From Glomus cerebriforme (lineage: Eukaryota > Glomeromycota > Glomeromycetes > Glomerales > Glomeraceae), in NCBI GenBank assembly GCA_003550305.1, contig QKYT01000103.1, positions 80,061-103,290 of the forward strand: a stretch of DNA of 23,230 nucleotides, written 5' to 3'. Positions 9,607-19,069 of this stretch are shown piece by piece. The first letter of the stretch is position 1. The number at the start of each line of letters is the position of its first letter. The notes beneath the pieces are model-generated. The model did not search any database. It saw only the letters and a program-made list of their open reading frames with translations, and had not been told where the DNA came from. Both the position numbers and the translations under genes were made by a program.

Positions 9607-9815
9607 GTATGGTTTATGACCAAAGTTAATCTAATTCCATATAATAATTATAGTGGGGAGAGAGCACTGGAGGGGCGGGGCTGGGAGGGTCTTTTGGGCA
9701 GTGCAGTAATAAAATCAGCCTCATAATAAATAAATAATGAAATAATGAAGATGAGATTATTTTAATTTCACTAATAAACAATTAATATTAGGACTGCAAT
9801 CCCAGGAATAGATTA

Positions 9816-9868
9816 AATTTGATTGGCTAAATAAGCCAAAAGCGTGGCTTATTTTCAACCAATCAATT
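9816..9868. repeat. Imperfect hairpin, ~20-bp stem
   Basis: Left arm AATTTGATTGGCTAAATAAGCCA (9816-9838) pairs with 9845-9868 (TGGCTTATTTTCAACC...) around a 6-nt loop, with one small bulge on each side. Further short pairing of GGAATA (9805-9810) with TATTCC (9868-9873) may extend it. Probably a foldback or MITE remnant. Confidence 0.45.
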
Positions 9869-10283
9869 ATTCCGGATATTATGTTAACTCGTAACTGAAA
9901 AGGTTACATGGTATTGGGCACGATGGATTATATTCGATCGGCAACTTGCTATAAATTTTGGCGAATTGCAGAAAGAAAACACCACATTTTTTTTCCTGGG
10001 TAAGTGATTTATTATAAATTTTTTTTTTTTTTTTTTACGTCGAAATGTATGATTTATTTATTGGCTTATATATATATATATTATTATAAACAATCTTAAA
10101 AGGGAATTATAAAATAATTCTCATGTCTGCATCTGCGTATCAGATTTTAAAAAGGTTAATTAGTTAATATAAGCAAACCTTAGGAGCTTGATTTTTTGAA
10201 AAATATCCATAATTAATAATGTGGATGAAAAAAATGTAAGTGAAAGAAAATTAATTTCTTTTAACAATTTCAATTTTTACTAA

Positions 10284-11520
10284 ATGGCGTCTAAATTGAA
10301 CACAGATTGTTTGATGGAAATATTTGAAATTTGGATTTGGATCAAGAGACAACTCCAAGATAATGTTTTTTATATCCTTGTATTTTTGTTAATAGACAAT
10401 GGTGTTCATGTGCGATAGAGAAATTATATGAGATCTATGTGATTATAGAAAATATACTGATTGCATGATATCAACACATATATTTTAACATTTTCTGAGG
10501 AATCAAAAGAAATTAATGGAAAAATTTAATTTATCAAACGAAATAATAGCGACAAAATCAATTTTTAATTATGCGAAATATTTGAAAACTTTAAATTAAA
10601 ATTTACTGGATTCATAATTATGATGATACAATTGATCCAGTAAAAAAAAATTTAAAATTCTTTTTGAAGAATTATTTTATTCAATCATCCTCTATATTGA
10701 ATTTAAAAGTTTCAGCTTGTAGTAATATTTGTATTTCTTTTTTAACGAATTATATTGTACAAACTTCACAAGCGATGGGTTGTTTGACTAATTTACGACA
10801 TTTGGTAATAGTGGGGCGATGCCAAAATTATATTCTCTTCAAAAATTACAAGTAGAACATTACGTGATCACCGAAGAATTAGCAAATTTAATTAACGCAC
10901 AAACAAATTTGAAAGAAATTGAATTTCATAAACATCCACGTATAGACATCCACCATTATCATTATAAACAATATTATAGAAACATTATTATTAATCTTCA
11001 ATTCAATCATTATTAATCGAAGGAGTTTATTTTCAAGCGCGTATACTTTCAAGGTTTGAAATTTTAAAAGAATTAAATATTAGAACATGTGGTGACATGT
11101 TATTATTAGAGGAATCTTGATTTCCGATCCCGAGAATGCTGGATTATTGATTAATAGTATAGCAAAACATTGTTTTGTTTAAAATCATTCTCGGGCCCAA
11201 TCTTGTCGGAAAATCTTTTAGAATTAGCAAAATTATTTTAAATTACAAAATTTAACCTTACATCCATCAAGAAAAAAATGGTATGGTCCATAAGAAAAAA
11301 AAGAAGATTAATGTATATATTAATCAATCAACTAAAAAAGATCAAATTATCGGAATTAATATTAAATCATAGTTGGGAATTTAATGTTTATACTTTTAAA
11401 ATGTTAATGGAAAAATTGGAAGAAATGGAAAAGAAGGAATTTAAATTTATTTTTGATATAGAACTTTTAAAAGAACAAAATTATAAAAGTATTGGAAATA
11501 CATTTGTAGATATACAGTAG
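10284..11520 (+). pseudogene. Decayed F-box/LRR-like gene
   Basis: The start M-A-S-K-L-N-T-D-C-L-M-E-I-F-E-I parallels the start of the intact F-box protein encoded at 11658-13178 (M-S-P-K-L-N-I-D-C-L-I-K-I-F-E-I). The frame then breaks. The second half of the F-box reappears in another frame at about 10370-10430 as P-C-I-F-V-N-R-Q-W-C-S-C-A-I-E-K-L, matching C-I-L-V-N-K-L-W-C-Q-Y-A-I-P-K-L. Leu-rich fragments follow at 10664-11016 in shifting frames. At about 11135-11215, L-L-I-N-S-I-A-K-H-C...S-G-P-I...N-L-L-E-L-A-K-L parallels L-L-S-S-I-A-I-T-C...E-G-P-I...M-I-E-L-R-K-L of the paralogue. An open C-terminal piece spans 11278-11520. Many frameshifts and stops mean it is not translatable as one protein. 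It lies tail to tail with the intact gene. Confidence 0.8.
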
Positions 11521-11657
11521 GTGTATTAAAGGAGATCAATATTGATTTTGAATTTGGTTTTTATTAAAGAAATTAGAAGTAGAATTTGTATTTAGGATTA
11601 CCCATATCTATCCTTGTAATATCTTTTTTTTATAATAAAAAATTACATAAAACTATT

Positions 11658-13178
11658 TCAATTTAAACCAAAATTGGATCCATCAAATTTAAGAATATTG
11701 TTCTTTTGATATTCAATACAAATTTCTTCAAATTTAGGGGAAATTATAATAGAAGGATTACAATGAAATTTAATGGGAATCTTTAATAATTCTCTGCTTT
11801 TCAAAAAATTTTTAAAAGGTTCTAAAGAAATTGTCCATGTGTCAACTAATTTTAATTCCATTAAAGATTTTGAAGAAACGCACGTTATTACATCTAATAA
11901 ATCATCAAAATAAATTTGTATTGGTTCAACCCATAAACTTTTACGATTCACTTTAGAAGGACAAAGACATAAATTCTTTAAATGTTGACAACATTCTAAT
12001 AATTTTCTAAGTTCAATCATATTATCTTCCATTATAGGACCTTCATAATATTGTAGATTGGAACAAGTAATCGCTATCGAACTTAAAAGAAATCCCGAAT
12101 TATTTACATCAGTAATTAATCTTGCTCTAATCGTGATACGACGAAGATTTTTTCCATTTAAAAGTACAAATTTTGAAAAAATTTCTAAATAAATTGAATG
12201 TTTACACGTCCAATAAAATACTTCCAAATTTTTTAATGAGGCATTTAATAAGGGTTCTAATTGTTCTTTTGAATAAATTCCACTACCATTGGCTTTAATC
12301 TTTAATTCCCTTAAATTTTCAAATTTTGGTAATAATTGCATGATAAAATATATAGCTTTAAATTCTAAATAAATCGTAGAAGGAGATTTTTTTAAATATA
12401 AAGAACAAATCTCATTTTCTTTAGAATTTAATGAAAGAGAATTACTATTATTTAATTTCATACCAAAATGTTTTTCAATTATAATTTCTTTAAGGTTTCT
12501 TTGAGAATTAATTAATAAGACTAAATCTTTTGATATTTCCACTTGTCCAACATGTAATCTTTTAATATTATGACATATTTTTGAAAAAGCTGGATATAAT
12601 TTTACTTCGATTGATATCGTTTTATAACATTCAAAATTTGATACCACAGAAAGACATGTTTTGGCTTCAGGAATATTTTCAATAGCATCAGTTAAAAGAT
12701 CATAACTTCCATAAGTTGAAGTCGCATTTAATATGTATAAATGAGGTGATTGGGTAAATATAAATTTAAAAAATTCTTTAATTAATAATCTTAATTTATA
12801 TTCTGATATTAATTTACTATTAAACGTTTCAATAAGCCAATAACGTATTGATGATTCTAAACGATAAATTTGTAAATTTCTTAATAATGAAATATAATTA
12901 AAAATGTGAGGTTTATTAGATTCGATTGATGATAAATTGAAACCATTTTCTAATAATATTTCTTTAGATTCTTTTGGAAATGCCGAAATATAAGTTTTAA
13001 TTAGTGAGATTTGTAAAGAACCTTTTTCCCCATTTTGCCATGGATTTTTCCATAATTTTGGTATAGCATATTGACACCAAAGTTTATTTACAAGAATACA
13101 AGAATGTAACGATTTATGATCATTCTCTAATATTTCAAAGATTTTAATTAAACAATCAATATTCAATTTAGGACTCAT
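11658..13178 (-). CDS. F-box protein with LRR-like repeats
   Basis: 506-residue ORF, probably an SCF substrate adaptor. The F-box is at residues 4-48 (K-L-N-I-D-C-L-I-K-I-F-E-I-L-E...C-I-L-V-N-K-L-W-C-Q-Y-A-I-P-K-L-W-K-N-P-W), almost at the N-terminus, as is usual for this lineage-expanded fungal family. The rest consists of irregular leucine-rich repeats, for example L-R-E-L-K-I-K-A near 290, L-R-R-I-T-I-R-A near 345 and L-K-N-L-C-L-C-P near 405. The length is typical for the family. No intron or stop interrupts it, so it appears intact. It is divergent from the PPR gene (279 bp between start codons) and convergent with its decayed paralogue. The target protein cannot be inferred. Confidence 0.85.
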   Translation of the reverse strand: MSPKLNIDCLIKIFEILENDHKSLHSCILVNKLWCQYAIPKLWKNPWQNGEKGSLQISLIKTYISAFPKESKEILLENGFNLSSIESNKPHIFNYISLLRNLQIYRLESSIRYWLIETFNSKLISEYKLRLLIKEFFKFIFTQSPHLYILNATSTYGSYDLLTDAIENIPEAKTCLSVVSNFECYKTISIEVKLYPAFSKICHNIKRLHVGQVEISKDLVLLINSQRNLKEIIIEKHFGMKLNNSNSLSLNSKENEICSLYLKKSPSTIYLEFKAIYFIMQLLPKFENLRELKIKANGSGIYSKEQLEPLLNASLKNLEVFYWTCKHSIYLEIFSKFVLLNGKNLRRITIRARLITDVNNSGFLLSSIAITCSNLQYYEGPIMEDNMIELRKLLECCQHLKNLCLCPSKVNRKSLWVEPIQIYFDDLLDVITCVSSKSLMELKLVDTWTISLEPFKNFLKSRELLKIPIKFHCNPSIIISPKFEEICIEYQKNNILKFDGSNFGLN

Positions 13179-13457
13179 AATGAAATTAGAGGTGGGAAGA
13201 AGAAAGAAAAAGAAATTGGATCAACCCCTAAAAAAAAATTATAATCCGGAAAAATTCAAATAAATTTTTTTTTAGGAAATGGCATGTCGTACAACCTTTT
13301 TTATTACTAAGCATCAGAAACCGTTACACGGATTTTTTTTTTTTTAAAATAATCTAAGAAAAAAATTTTTTCCTCTCCGATAAAATTTTTTTTTAATTGA
13401 TGTTTTTATAATTTGTAAAAAAAAAAAAATAGTAATAATAACAATTAATTAATAATA
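13179..13457. promoter_or_regulatory. Divergent intergenic/promoter region (F-box and PPR genes)
   Basis: A 279-bp region between two divergently oriented start codons, so it must carry both promoters or a shared bidirectional one. It contains purine-rich GAAAGAAAAAGAAA near the F-box side, several poly-A/T tracts of 8-13 nt (typical nucleosome-excluding elements in AT-rich fungi) and a TTTTTATAATTTG tract about 40-50 nt before the PPR start. No specific factor site is recognised. Confidence 0.5.
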
Positions 13458-16400
13458 ATGTTTAAACAAATATTTAATCGGCCTAATAAGACCATTTTAT
13501 CTTCAAATTTCAGAACTTCAAAAAACTATTTCTTCACGAAATTTTCGAATAGATCAGATTCATACCTTTTTAGAAACGTCATTGATAAAAACTTTATTAA
13601 TAATCAAAATCTTTTCTTATTTTCAAAATCACAGATAGGTAATAATGCTCTTTCACGAAAGAAACAACACACGATAGAAATAATACGTTTTCAAAGTACG
13701 ATCGTTAATCAACAACAGCAATTAGAAACAAATTCATTAATTATAATAGATCAAAATAAAGAGATATTATTATTGAAAGGTCAGAACCAATCCAAAATGA
13801 ATGATGATAGTAATAATGTATTAAATTCAAATCATAAAATCTTTGAGAAATCGAATGTTATTGCTAACGAACCATCTAATTTGTTAAACGAAAAAGAAAT
13901 TTTAGATGAAACAAAAAAAAATAATACAGAAAAGAATATGTTAGATAATAATCAACAAGTTCTAGAAAAATCCATGTCCTTTTCGAATGAGGATGTATAT
14001 TTAGAGAGTAACGATTCATTAGGTTACAATAAAGATGCGAGAAAAGATGATGATATTTCTACAAAAATTGACATTCCAACTTCAAAAGTTTTAGAAAAGT
14101 CTATATCCTTATCCAATGAAAATGTAAATTTAAAAAGTATTGATTCATTAGGTTACGACAAAGATGCAAGACAAGATGATGGCGTCATCCCAATTCCACA
14201 ATTTTTTCTCAATGAGATTGTATCTTTAGAAAGTAGCGATTCATTAGGTTTCAATAAAGACCCAAGACAAGATGATGGTGTTGCTGCAAAAACTGAAATT
14301 CTAACTTCAAATGCTAAAGAACTTTATCATCCAATTATTCAAACTGAAGGAAGAGACATTGATGATATATGGAATGATTACAAAAACCTTACTAAAGAAC
14401 AATTTAAAACCATGACAGTAAAAGATTTTAATAATATTATTGGAGCGTTTAGAAGATTCTTGAAAGATTCGAGTGTTTCTGATAAATCTTTAGTTTATGG
14501 TAAAATTCTATCAATATTTGAAGATCTTGAAGGGAAAGCAAAGTTGACGCCTGATGTTTCCACTTATAACATATTCATGTCCACCGCTTTAAATTTGGGA
14601 GATTTATCAAATTTATATAGTTTATTCAAAGTTATGAAGAACAGAGGCATCCAACCAAATACAGTTTCATATAATATTATGATGTCGGCATTCGCTAAAT
14701 CAGGTTTACGTCGAAATACATACGCGTTACATAAAGAAATGGTTGATTTGGGAATTAAAAGAAATAAAATCAGTTATACGATACTACTTTCTGCATGTGC
14801 AAAGGATAGACACATTTTAGATGCTTTACAATATTATAGAATGATGTCAGAGGAAGGAATAAAACCAGATGTTCAGATCTACAATGCACTATTAAATGTA
14901 TTAATAAATGATGCCGATGGGAATCAAATTATTAAAACTTATGAAGAAATGAAGACGCAAGGGATTAAACCAACAGTATTAACGTATAATAGCCTTATCA
15001 GGGCAATGATTTTACGTGGAGAAAAGGAACAAGCGGAGAAATTTTACAAAGAAATGGAATCTGAAGGAATTCACCCCAACGTTTTAATTCTTGATTCAAT
15101 GGGGATCACCGGATTTGAGGCTATTCAAAAGTTACAAGATTCGAACGGCAAAAATTTAAATTTATTAGATTATAATACACTCTTGCGTGGATGTTTTAGA
15201 AAATCTAAATATGATGATGCATTCAAAATTTTTAATATTATGCAAGAAAACGAAGTTAATCCAAGTCTTGCAACATATACTATTCTAGTAGGTGCTTATC
15301 TACAGAACAATGAGATCGAAAAGGCTATGGAATTATTTAACAAGTTGAAAAGCGATAATGTAGCTCCCGATTCACAAATTTATACTTTTATGATCGATTC
15401 TTTATTAAAACAAAAAAATGTTAATGAAACGTTCAATTTATTATTAGAAATAAAAAATTTGAACGACAAAATAAGGTTTAAAAAGGAAGAGGTGGTTCTA
15501 CTTCTTGATTCGGCATCAAAATTAGAAGATAGTAAAGTAGTTGAAAAAATTTTCCGTACAATATCAGATACTGAATCTCAATTATCAAATGCGGCCTTTG
15601 AAAGAATTCTTTGGCGTGTAGCACAAGATGAAAATCATAAAGAGAAAATCGGATATTATTTAAAATATATGAAAAAGTATAATATTCCGATTCGAAATAC
15701 AACATATGGAGCAATCATTGAAGGATTTATTCAAAAAGAAGATTCAAAAAATACTACGGACTGGTATAAACGTATGATTGATGATAGATTCATTCCAACG
15801 GGGAAAACAATTTTCAAGACAGTGCAATTTCTTTCTAAAAAGAATAATATATATAGTGTATTAAATTATTGGAATGATTTTTATTATTATGGAATCAGAC
15901 CTGGAAAAGAGGATTTTAACTTTATAATCGATTATTGTTGTAAAAATGGAAAAAGTAATATAGTATCGGAAGTATTTTATCAATGCAGAAAAATGGGATT
16001 CGTTCCTACGAATGGAAATCTTTTAAAGATTATGCAGTTTTATTTTAAAAAATCCAAAGTGATGAAGGTAGTGGAATATTGGGACCTCTTTTATGTTTTG
16101 AAAATCCAACCCAGATTGGACACTATTAATTTTATGGTAGACTTTTGTTGTACGTTAAAAGACAAGAAGTTAAGATCACAAATTCTTTCTCAGTGCAATG
16201 ATGTGGGATATGATGCATTTTCACTTTATAGATTAAAGATATCTAACAAAGGGATCGATGAAATTAATTCTTTATTACATGAAATTGGAAATACATGTAA
16301 TGACTCTAGTGAGACAACTTCATATGAGAAAAATTTAGAAGTAATTGAGAATTGGATAAATTCTAGAGAGAAGGATTATAATGCACTCTTGAATATTAAT

Positions 16401-16763
16401 AAAAAATTAAATTTATCTGAAATTGATAGGTTAAGAAGAGTATTAAATATAGAAGAACGATCCATAAGAGAACGAGAAAAACTGGCCAACTTTTTACAAA
16501 AAAATAAAAGTCGATTGGATCCAACTGCACAAAAAAACTTACAATCTTGGACTCCTTATAAAAAATTTGAAAAAAGTCGGAGATTATCTAGTGATTCAAA
16601 AGATGCAAAAGATACAAATATTGAAGAAATAAATATAGAGAATGTTGAATCGGCGGATATATTGTCAGATCAAGATCATGATGAATCGTTAGTTGAGTCA
16701 ATTATCGAAAGTACTTTTCGGAATGTGTTTGAACAAAATGTTGAGGAAGAAATTAAAGAATAA
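13458..16763 (+). CDS. Mitochondrial pentatricopeptide repeat (PPR) protein
   Basis: Intact 1101-residue intronless ORF. The N-terminus (about 1-80) is rich in Lys/Arg/Asn/Phe/Ser and nearly free of acidic residues, like a mitochondrial presequence, with R-F-Q-S at 77-80. Residues 85-300 are low-complexity and include three imperfect ~40-residue repeats at 168-285 (core S-L-G-(Y/F)-(N/D)-K-D-(A/P)-R-(K/Q)-D-D). Canonical 35-residue PPR motifs begin near 366 (V-S-T-Y-N-I-F-M-S-T-A...G-I-Q-P) and run in register at about 366, 401, 436, 471 and 506. A shortened unit follows, then more at about 569, 602 and 637, and degenerate repeats continue to about 930. The C-terminal ~170 residues are charged and helical. 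PPR tracts bind RNA in a sequence-specific way, so a role in mitochondrial transcript processing, stability or translation is likely. The specific target, and orthology to a named yeast factor, cannot be decided from sequence alone. Confidence 0.9.
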   Translation: MFKQIFNRPNKTILSSNFRTSKNYFFTKFSNRSDSYLFRNVIDKNFINNQNLFLFSKSQIGNNALSRKKQHTIEIIRFQSTIVNQQQQLETNSLIIIDQNKEILLLKGQNQSKMNDDSNNVLNSNHKIFEKSNVIANEPSNLLNEKEILDETKKNNTEKNMLDNNQQVLEKSMSFSNEDVYLESNDSLGYNKDARKDDDISTKIDIPTSKVLEKSISLSNENVNLKSIDSLGYDKDARQDDGVIPIPQFFLNEIVSLESSDSLGFNKDPRQDDGVAAKTEILTSNAKELYHPIIQTEGRDIDDIWNDYKNLTKEQFKTMTVKDFNNIIGAFRRFLKDSSVSDKSLVYGKILSIFEDLEGKAKLTPDVSTYNIFMSTALNLGDLSNLYSLFKVMKNRGIQPNTVSYNIMMSAFAKSGLRRNTYALHKEMVDLGIKRNKISYTILLSACAKDRHILDALQYYRMMSEEGIKPDVQIYNALLNVLINDADGNQIIKTYEEMKTQGIKPTVLTYNSLIRAMILRGEKEQAEKFYKEMESEGIHPNVLILDSMGITGFEAIQKLQDSNGKNLNLLDYNTLLRGCFRKSKYDDAFKIFNIMQENEVNPSLATYTILVGAYLQNNEIEKAMELFNKLKSDNVAPDSQIYTFMIDSLLKQKNVNETFNLLLEIKNLNDKIRFKKEEVVLLLDSASKLEDSKVVEKIFRTISDTESQLSNAAFERILWRVAQDENHKEKIGYYLKYMKKYNIPIRNTTYGAIIEGFIQKEDSKNTTDWYKRMIDDRFIPTGKTIFKTVQFLSKKNNIYSVLNYWNDFYYYGIRPGKEDFNFIIDYCCKNGKSNIVSEVFYQCRKMGFVPTNGNLLKIMQFYFKKSKVMKVVEYWDLFYVLKIQPRLDTINFMVDFCCTLKDKKLRSQILSQCNDVGYDAFSLYRLKISNKGIDEINSLLHEIGNTCNDSSETTSYEKNLEVIENWINSREKDYNALLNINKKLNLSEIDRLRRVLNIEERSIREREKLANFLQKNKSRLDPTAQKNLQSWTPYKKFEKSRRLSSDSKDAKDTNIEEINIENVESADILSDQDHDESLVESIIESTFRNVFEQNVEEEIKE
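13959..14312 (+). repeat. Three degenerate coding repeats in the PPR gene
   Basis: Three in-frame units encode related segments at residues 168-210, 211-248 and 249-285. Each has (S/N)-(L/F)-S-N/L-N-E, then D-S-L-G-(Y/F)-(N/D)-K-D-(A/P)-R, then D-D-G/D. Nucleotide identity is moderate (GATTCATTAGGTT is shared by all three). They lie before the PPR tract in a region likely to be disordered. Confidence 0.75.
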
Positions 16764-17669
16764 GTTTTTTTTTCGATTGGAGGGAAATATTTGAAAATAT
16801 TTTTATTTATTATTAAATGTATATAATTTTTAATTTAGAATAAATAAATAATTATGTATAATTTACGTAAATTTTTCATCATCAATAAGAAGCTTACTTA
16901 TGTAAGTTGTTAGACGAGTGTTTATTAATACATCAGCACTGGTTATTATGCATAGAAAACTTCTTTCGAAACATTTGGAAAATGCATTTAGGTACGTACT
17001 ATCTGTTTATACCTTCCGATGATTATTTTTCAGTAAATAAAACAATATTTCAAACCCGATTAAAGCTTTGTAAGTCATTGATTCATCAAAAGCTTAGACG
17101 ACATCTTGCGGTGAGATACTATGGATCGTGAATACTATGCAGATCATTCGTTGCTGATCGCGAATACCATATTTTGCGGGTGATTGATCACTTTTTTTGC
17201 ACATAATGCTGGAAAAAGGCGTAATAATGCGGTTAAAATTGGTGTGTATGCAGGCTGGAGGTTCTTATTTTCGGGAGATACTTAATAATAGCAAAATATG
17301 GTATATGTTGACTGATTCCATGCACATTTATTTTTTTAGAAATATTTCCAATATTTATTAACATTCCTATTATAATAAATTTTTACTTATCTTAGAACAT
17401 TTTCATGCACCTAATAAAGAAACAATTTTATTAGTAAAATTTAGATGAATTTCTTGCATACATGAAGTTGAATTTTATTCTATAAATTTTTTGGAATTTA
17501 TACCATTCGAGTTCTCTCATCAAGATGATTCAATGGTAAAGTAATTGGCAATTTTTGTATTTTACATGAATCATGTGATTTGAGTATCGCCAGAAAAATT
17601 TTTCACCCCCACGTGATTTCGGCCGGCATTATATATTCTCGGCCTGCATATAGAATTGCAATTTCTTTA
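16764..17669. other. Intergenic region, no gene; short inverted repeats
   Basis: Contains the PPR 3' end and then non-coding sequence. ATACCATATTTTGC (17164-17177) is perfectly inverted as GCAAAATATGGTAT (17291-17304) across a 113-nt spacer. Two imperfect direct repeats starting GATC(G)(T/C)GAATAC lie near 17124 and 17157. GGCC-centred motifs near 17620-17652 (TTTCGGCCGGCATT and TTCTCGGCCTGCAT) belong to the family seen at the left end. A 74-codon ORF at 16907-17131 lacks any protein signature. Confidence 0.5.
16839..16848 (+). terminator. Candidate poly(A) signal of the PPR gene
   Basis: Two overlapping AATAAA hexamers lie 76 nt after the PPR stop codon, in an AT-rich context. Motif and position are the only support. 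Confidence 0.45.
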
Positions 17670-17726
17670 AAACCCAAATCTAGTAATAGAAAAAGCAAAT
17701 GAAAGAAGTCAATTAACCGATCGTCT

Positions 17727-18060
17727 AATAAGAAGGAAAGAAGTCATGTGGAATCTGTTGAATACAATGACAAAAAAAAAGCCACAAAACAGAAGGAAAA
17801 AAGTCATGTGAAATCTGTTGAATACAATGACAAAAAAAAAAGCACAAAACAGAAGGAAAAAAGTCATGTAGAATCTGTTGAATACAGTGACAAAGAGAGA
17901 AAAAGCATAAAATAGAAGGAAAAAAGTTATGCAGAATCTGTTAAATATAGTGACAAAGTGAGAAAAAGTATGAAACAGAAAGAAAGAAGTTATGCAAAAT
18001 TTGATAATGAATATAGTAACAGTAATAGAAAAAAGGAAAAAAGTCATGTAGAGTCTCCTA
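17727..18060 (+). repeat. 60-63-bp coding tandem repeat (~5 copies)
   Basis: Copies starting near 17730, 17790, 17850, 17913 and 17976 share GAAGGAAAAAAGTCATGT and (A/G)AATCTGTTGAATAC, with a 60- or 63-nt period. The length changes are multiples of three, so the repeat expanded under coding constraint (20-21-residue unit). A further degenerate copy lies at about 18129-18175. Two copies contain stop codons. Confidence 0.8.
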
Positions 18061-18616
18061 GTAATACTAAAAGAATCAACATGAAATGAAAATAAAGAAG
18101 TTGTGAATCCAGTAATGATAATAGAAGAAGTATGAAACAGAAGGAAAGAAGTCAGACAGAATCTAATAATGATATTAGAAATAATGTTGAATTTACTAAA
18201 TCCAAATGGTATGATAAATTGGATGATATGGATAAAAATCTCAAAGTAGTATTACATGTGATTAAAGTTTTTAGTTATTTTTTATTTACTTTTGTTATAT
18301 TTTAAATTTACTAATTTTATTTAAATTTATTAATTTTTATGTTAAGTGAGATGTCTTTTGGAATTTAAGTAGGATATCACAAGCAACTTAGATGATTATG
18401 AATGAAATGTTTGAATCACAAGTAATTAAAACTATAGTACTGACTATCAAACAGTTGTTGGATCCTGATATATATCCAATAAGTAAAAATGTAATTTATG
18501 AGATAATATACAGGATACATATGAGTAAACATAATATGTATAGAATTAGTAAAAAACTGAAAGATAAAAGAAAAAAAGAGTCCAAAAAAAAACATAAGAA
18601 TATATGATGGTCAGAG

Positions 18617-18684
18617 GTATTAAATATTTAATATTTAATAAATATTTATTTAATATCTTCTAATATTTATTTAATTCTTTATAG
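18617..18684 (+). other. Candidate spliceosomal intron in the degenerate gene
   Basis: A 68-nt, almost pure A/T segment runs from GTATTAAATA to TTTATAG with a TCTAATA branch-like motif 34 nt before its end, between two coding-like stretches. Size and motifs fit fungal introns, but AT-rich DNA produces such matches easily. Confidence 0.3.
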
Positions 18685-18877
18685 AAAAGATGAAGAATAA
18701 TGAAAATAATCAGTAATTTTAAATAATGATAATTTGATTATACAATTTAACAAAATAGAATTAGAACCCATCATAAAATTAAATTGCTATCATAATCCTG
18801 AAATTTTGGATGAAGATAATAAAGTTATAGTATATGATTTACCATGGTACTTGAATATCGTAAGTAAATTGATTGAA

Positions 18878-19069
18878 TACAGTGACATCTTCCTAAGTGC
18901 ACCCCCCTTGGAACTATAGTAAAAAAATAGCAGAATATAACTTAAAGAGGATGTAGAGAGTAAAATATATAGAGCTAATATAAGTTAGGATCAAATCTAC
19001 CGTGCACTTAAAGAGAATTTATATAATACGTGCATTTATAAAGAGTGCACTTATAGAGGTTTTACTGTA
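18878..19069. mobile_element. 192-bp MITE with TACAGT...ACTGTA ends
   Basis: The left end TACAGTGACATCTTCCTA + AGTGCAC and the reverse complement of the right end (TACAGTAAAACCTCTATA + AGTGCAC) match at 19 of 25 positions. Both begin with TA, consistent with the TA target duplication of Tc1/mariner/pogo elements. The right half carries three copies of a GTGCA(C/T)TTA(T)A(A)AGAG motif. The same motif in reverse complement (CTCTTTATAAGCAC) is repeated at the end of the Tigger element at 20018, so the MITE is probably a deletion derivative or a cross-mobilised relative. It encodes nothing. Confidence 0.8.

Larger units (their letters stand above)
9022..10283. other. Intergenic region with hairpin repeats, no gene
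   Basis: This spacer separates the start of the F-box gene at 7537-9021 from the start of the F-box pseudogene at 10284. No coding frame is evident. It includes a possible TIR pair at 9546-9606, a G-rich patch at 9655-9710 (GGAGGGGCGGGGCTGGGAGG), an imperfect hairpin at 9816-9868, and poly-T and TATATA tracts at 10018-10082. Confidence 0.5.

Noticed and set aside
16907..17131. 74-codon plus-strand ORF after the PPR gene
   Set aside because: No start context, domain or repeat support. The surrounding sequence is non-coding in character.
17709..18047. 112-codon minus-strand ORF with repeated Phe/Leu-rich blocks that looks like a membrane protein
   Set aside because: It is the antisense shadow of the Lys/Glu/Ser coding repeat. 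The plus strand carries the coherent frame through 18305.
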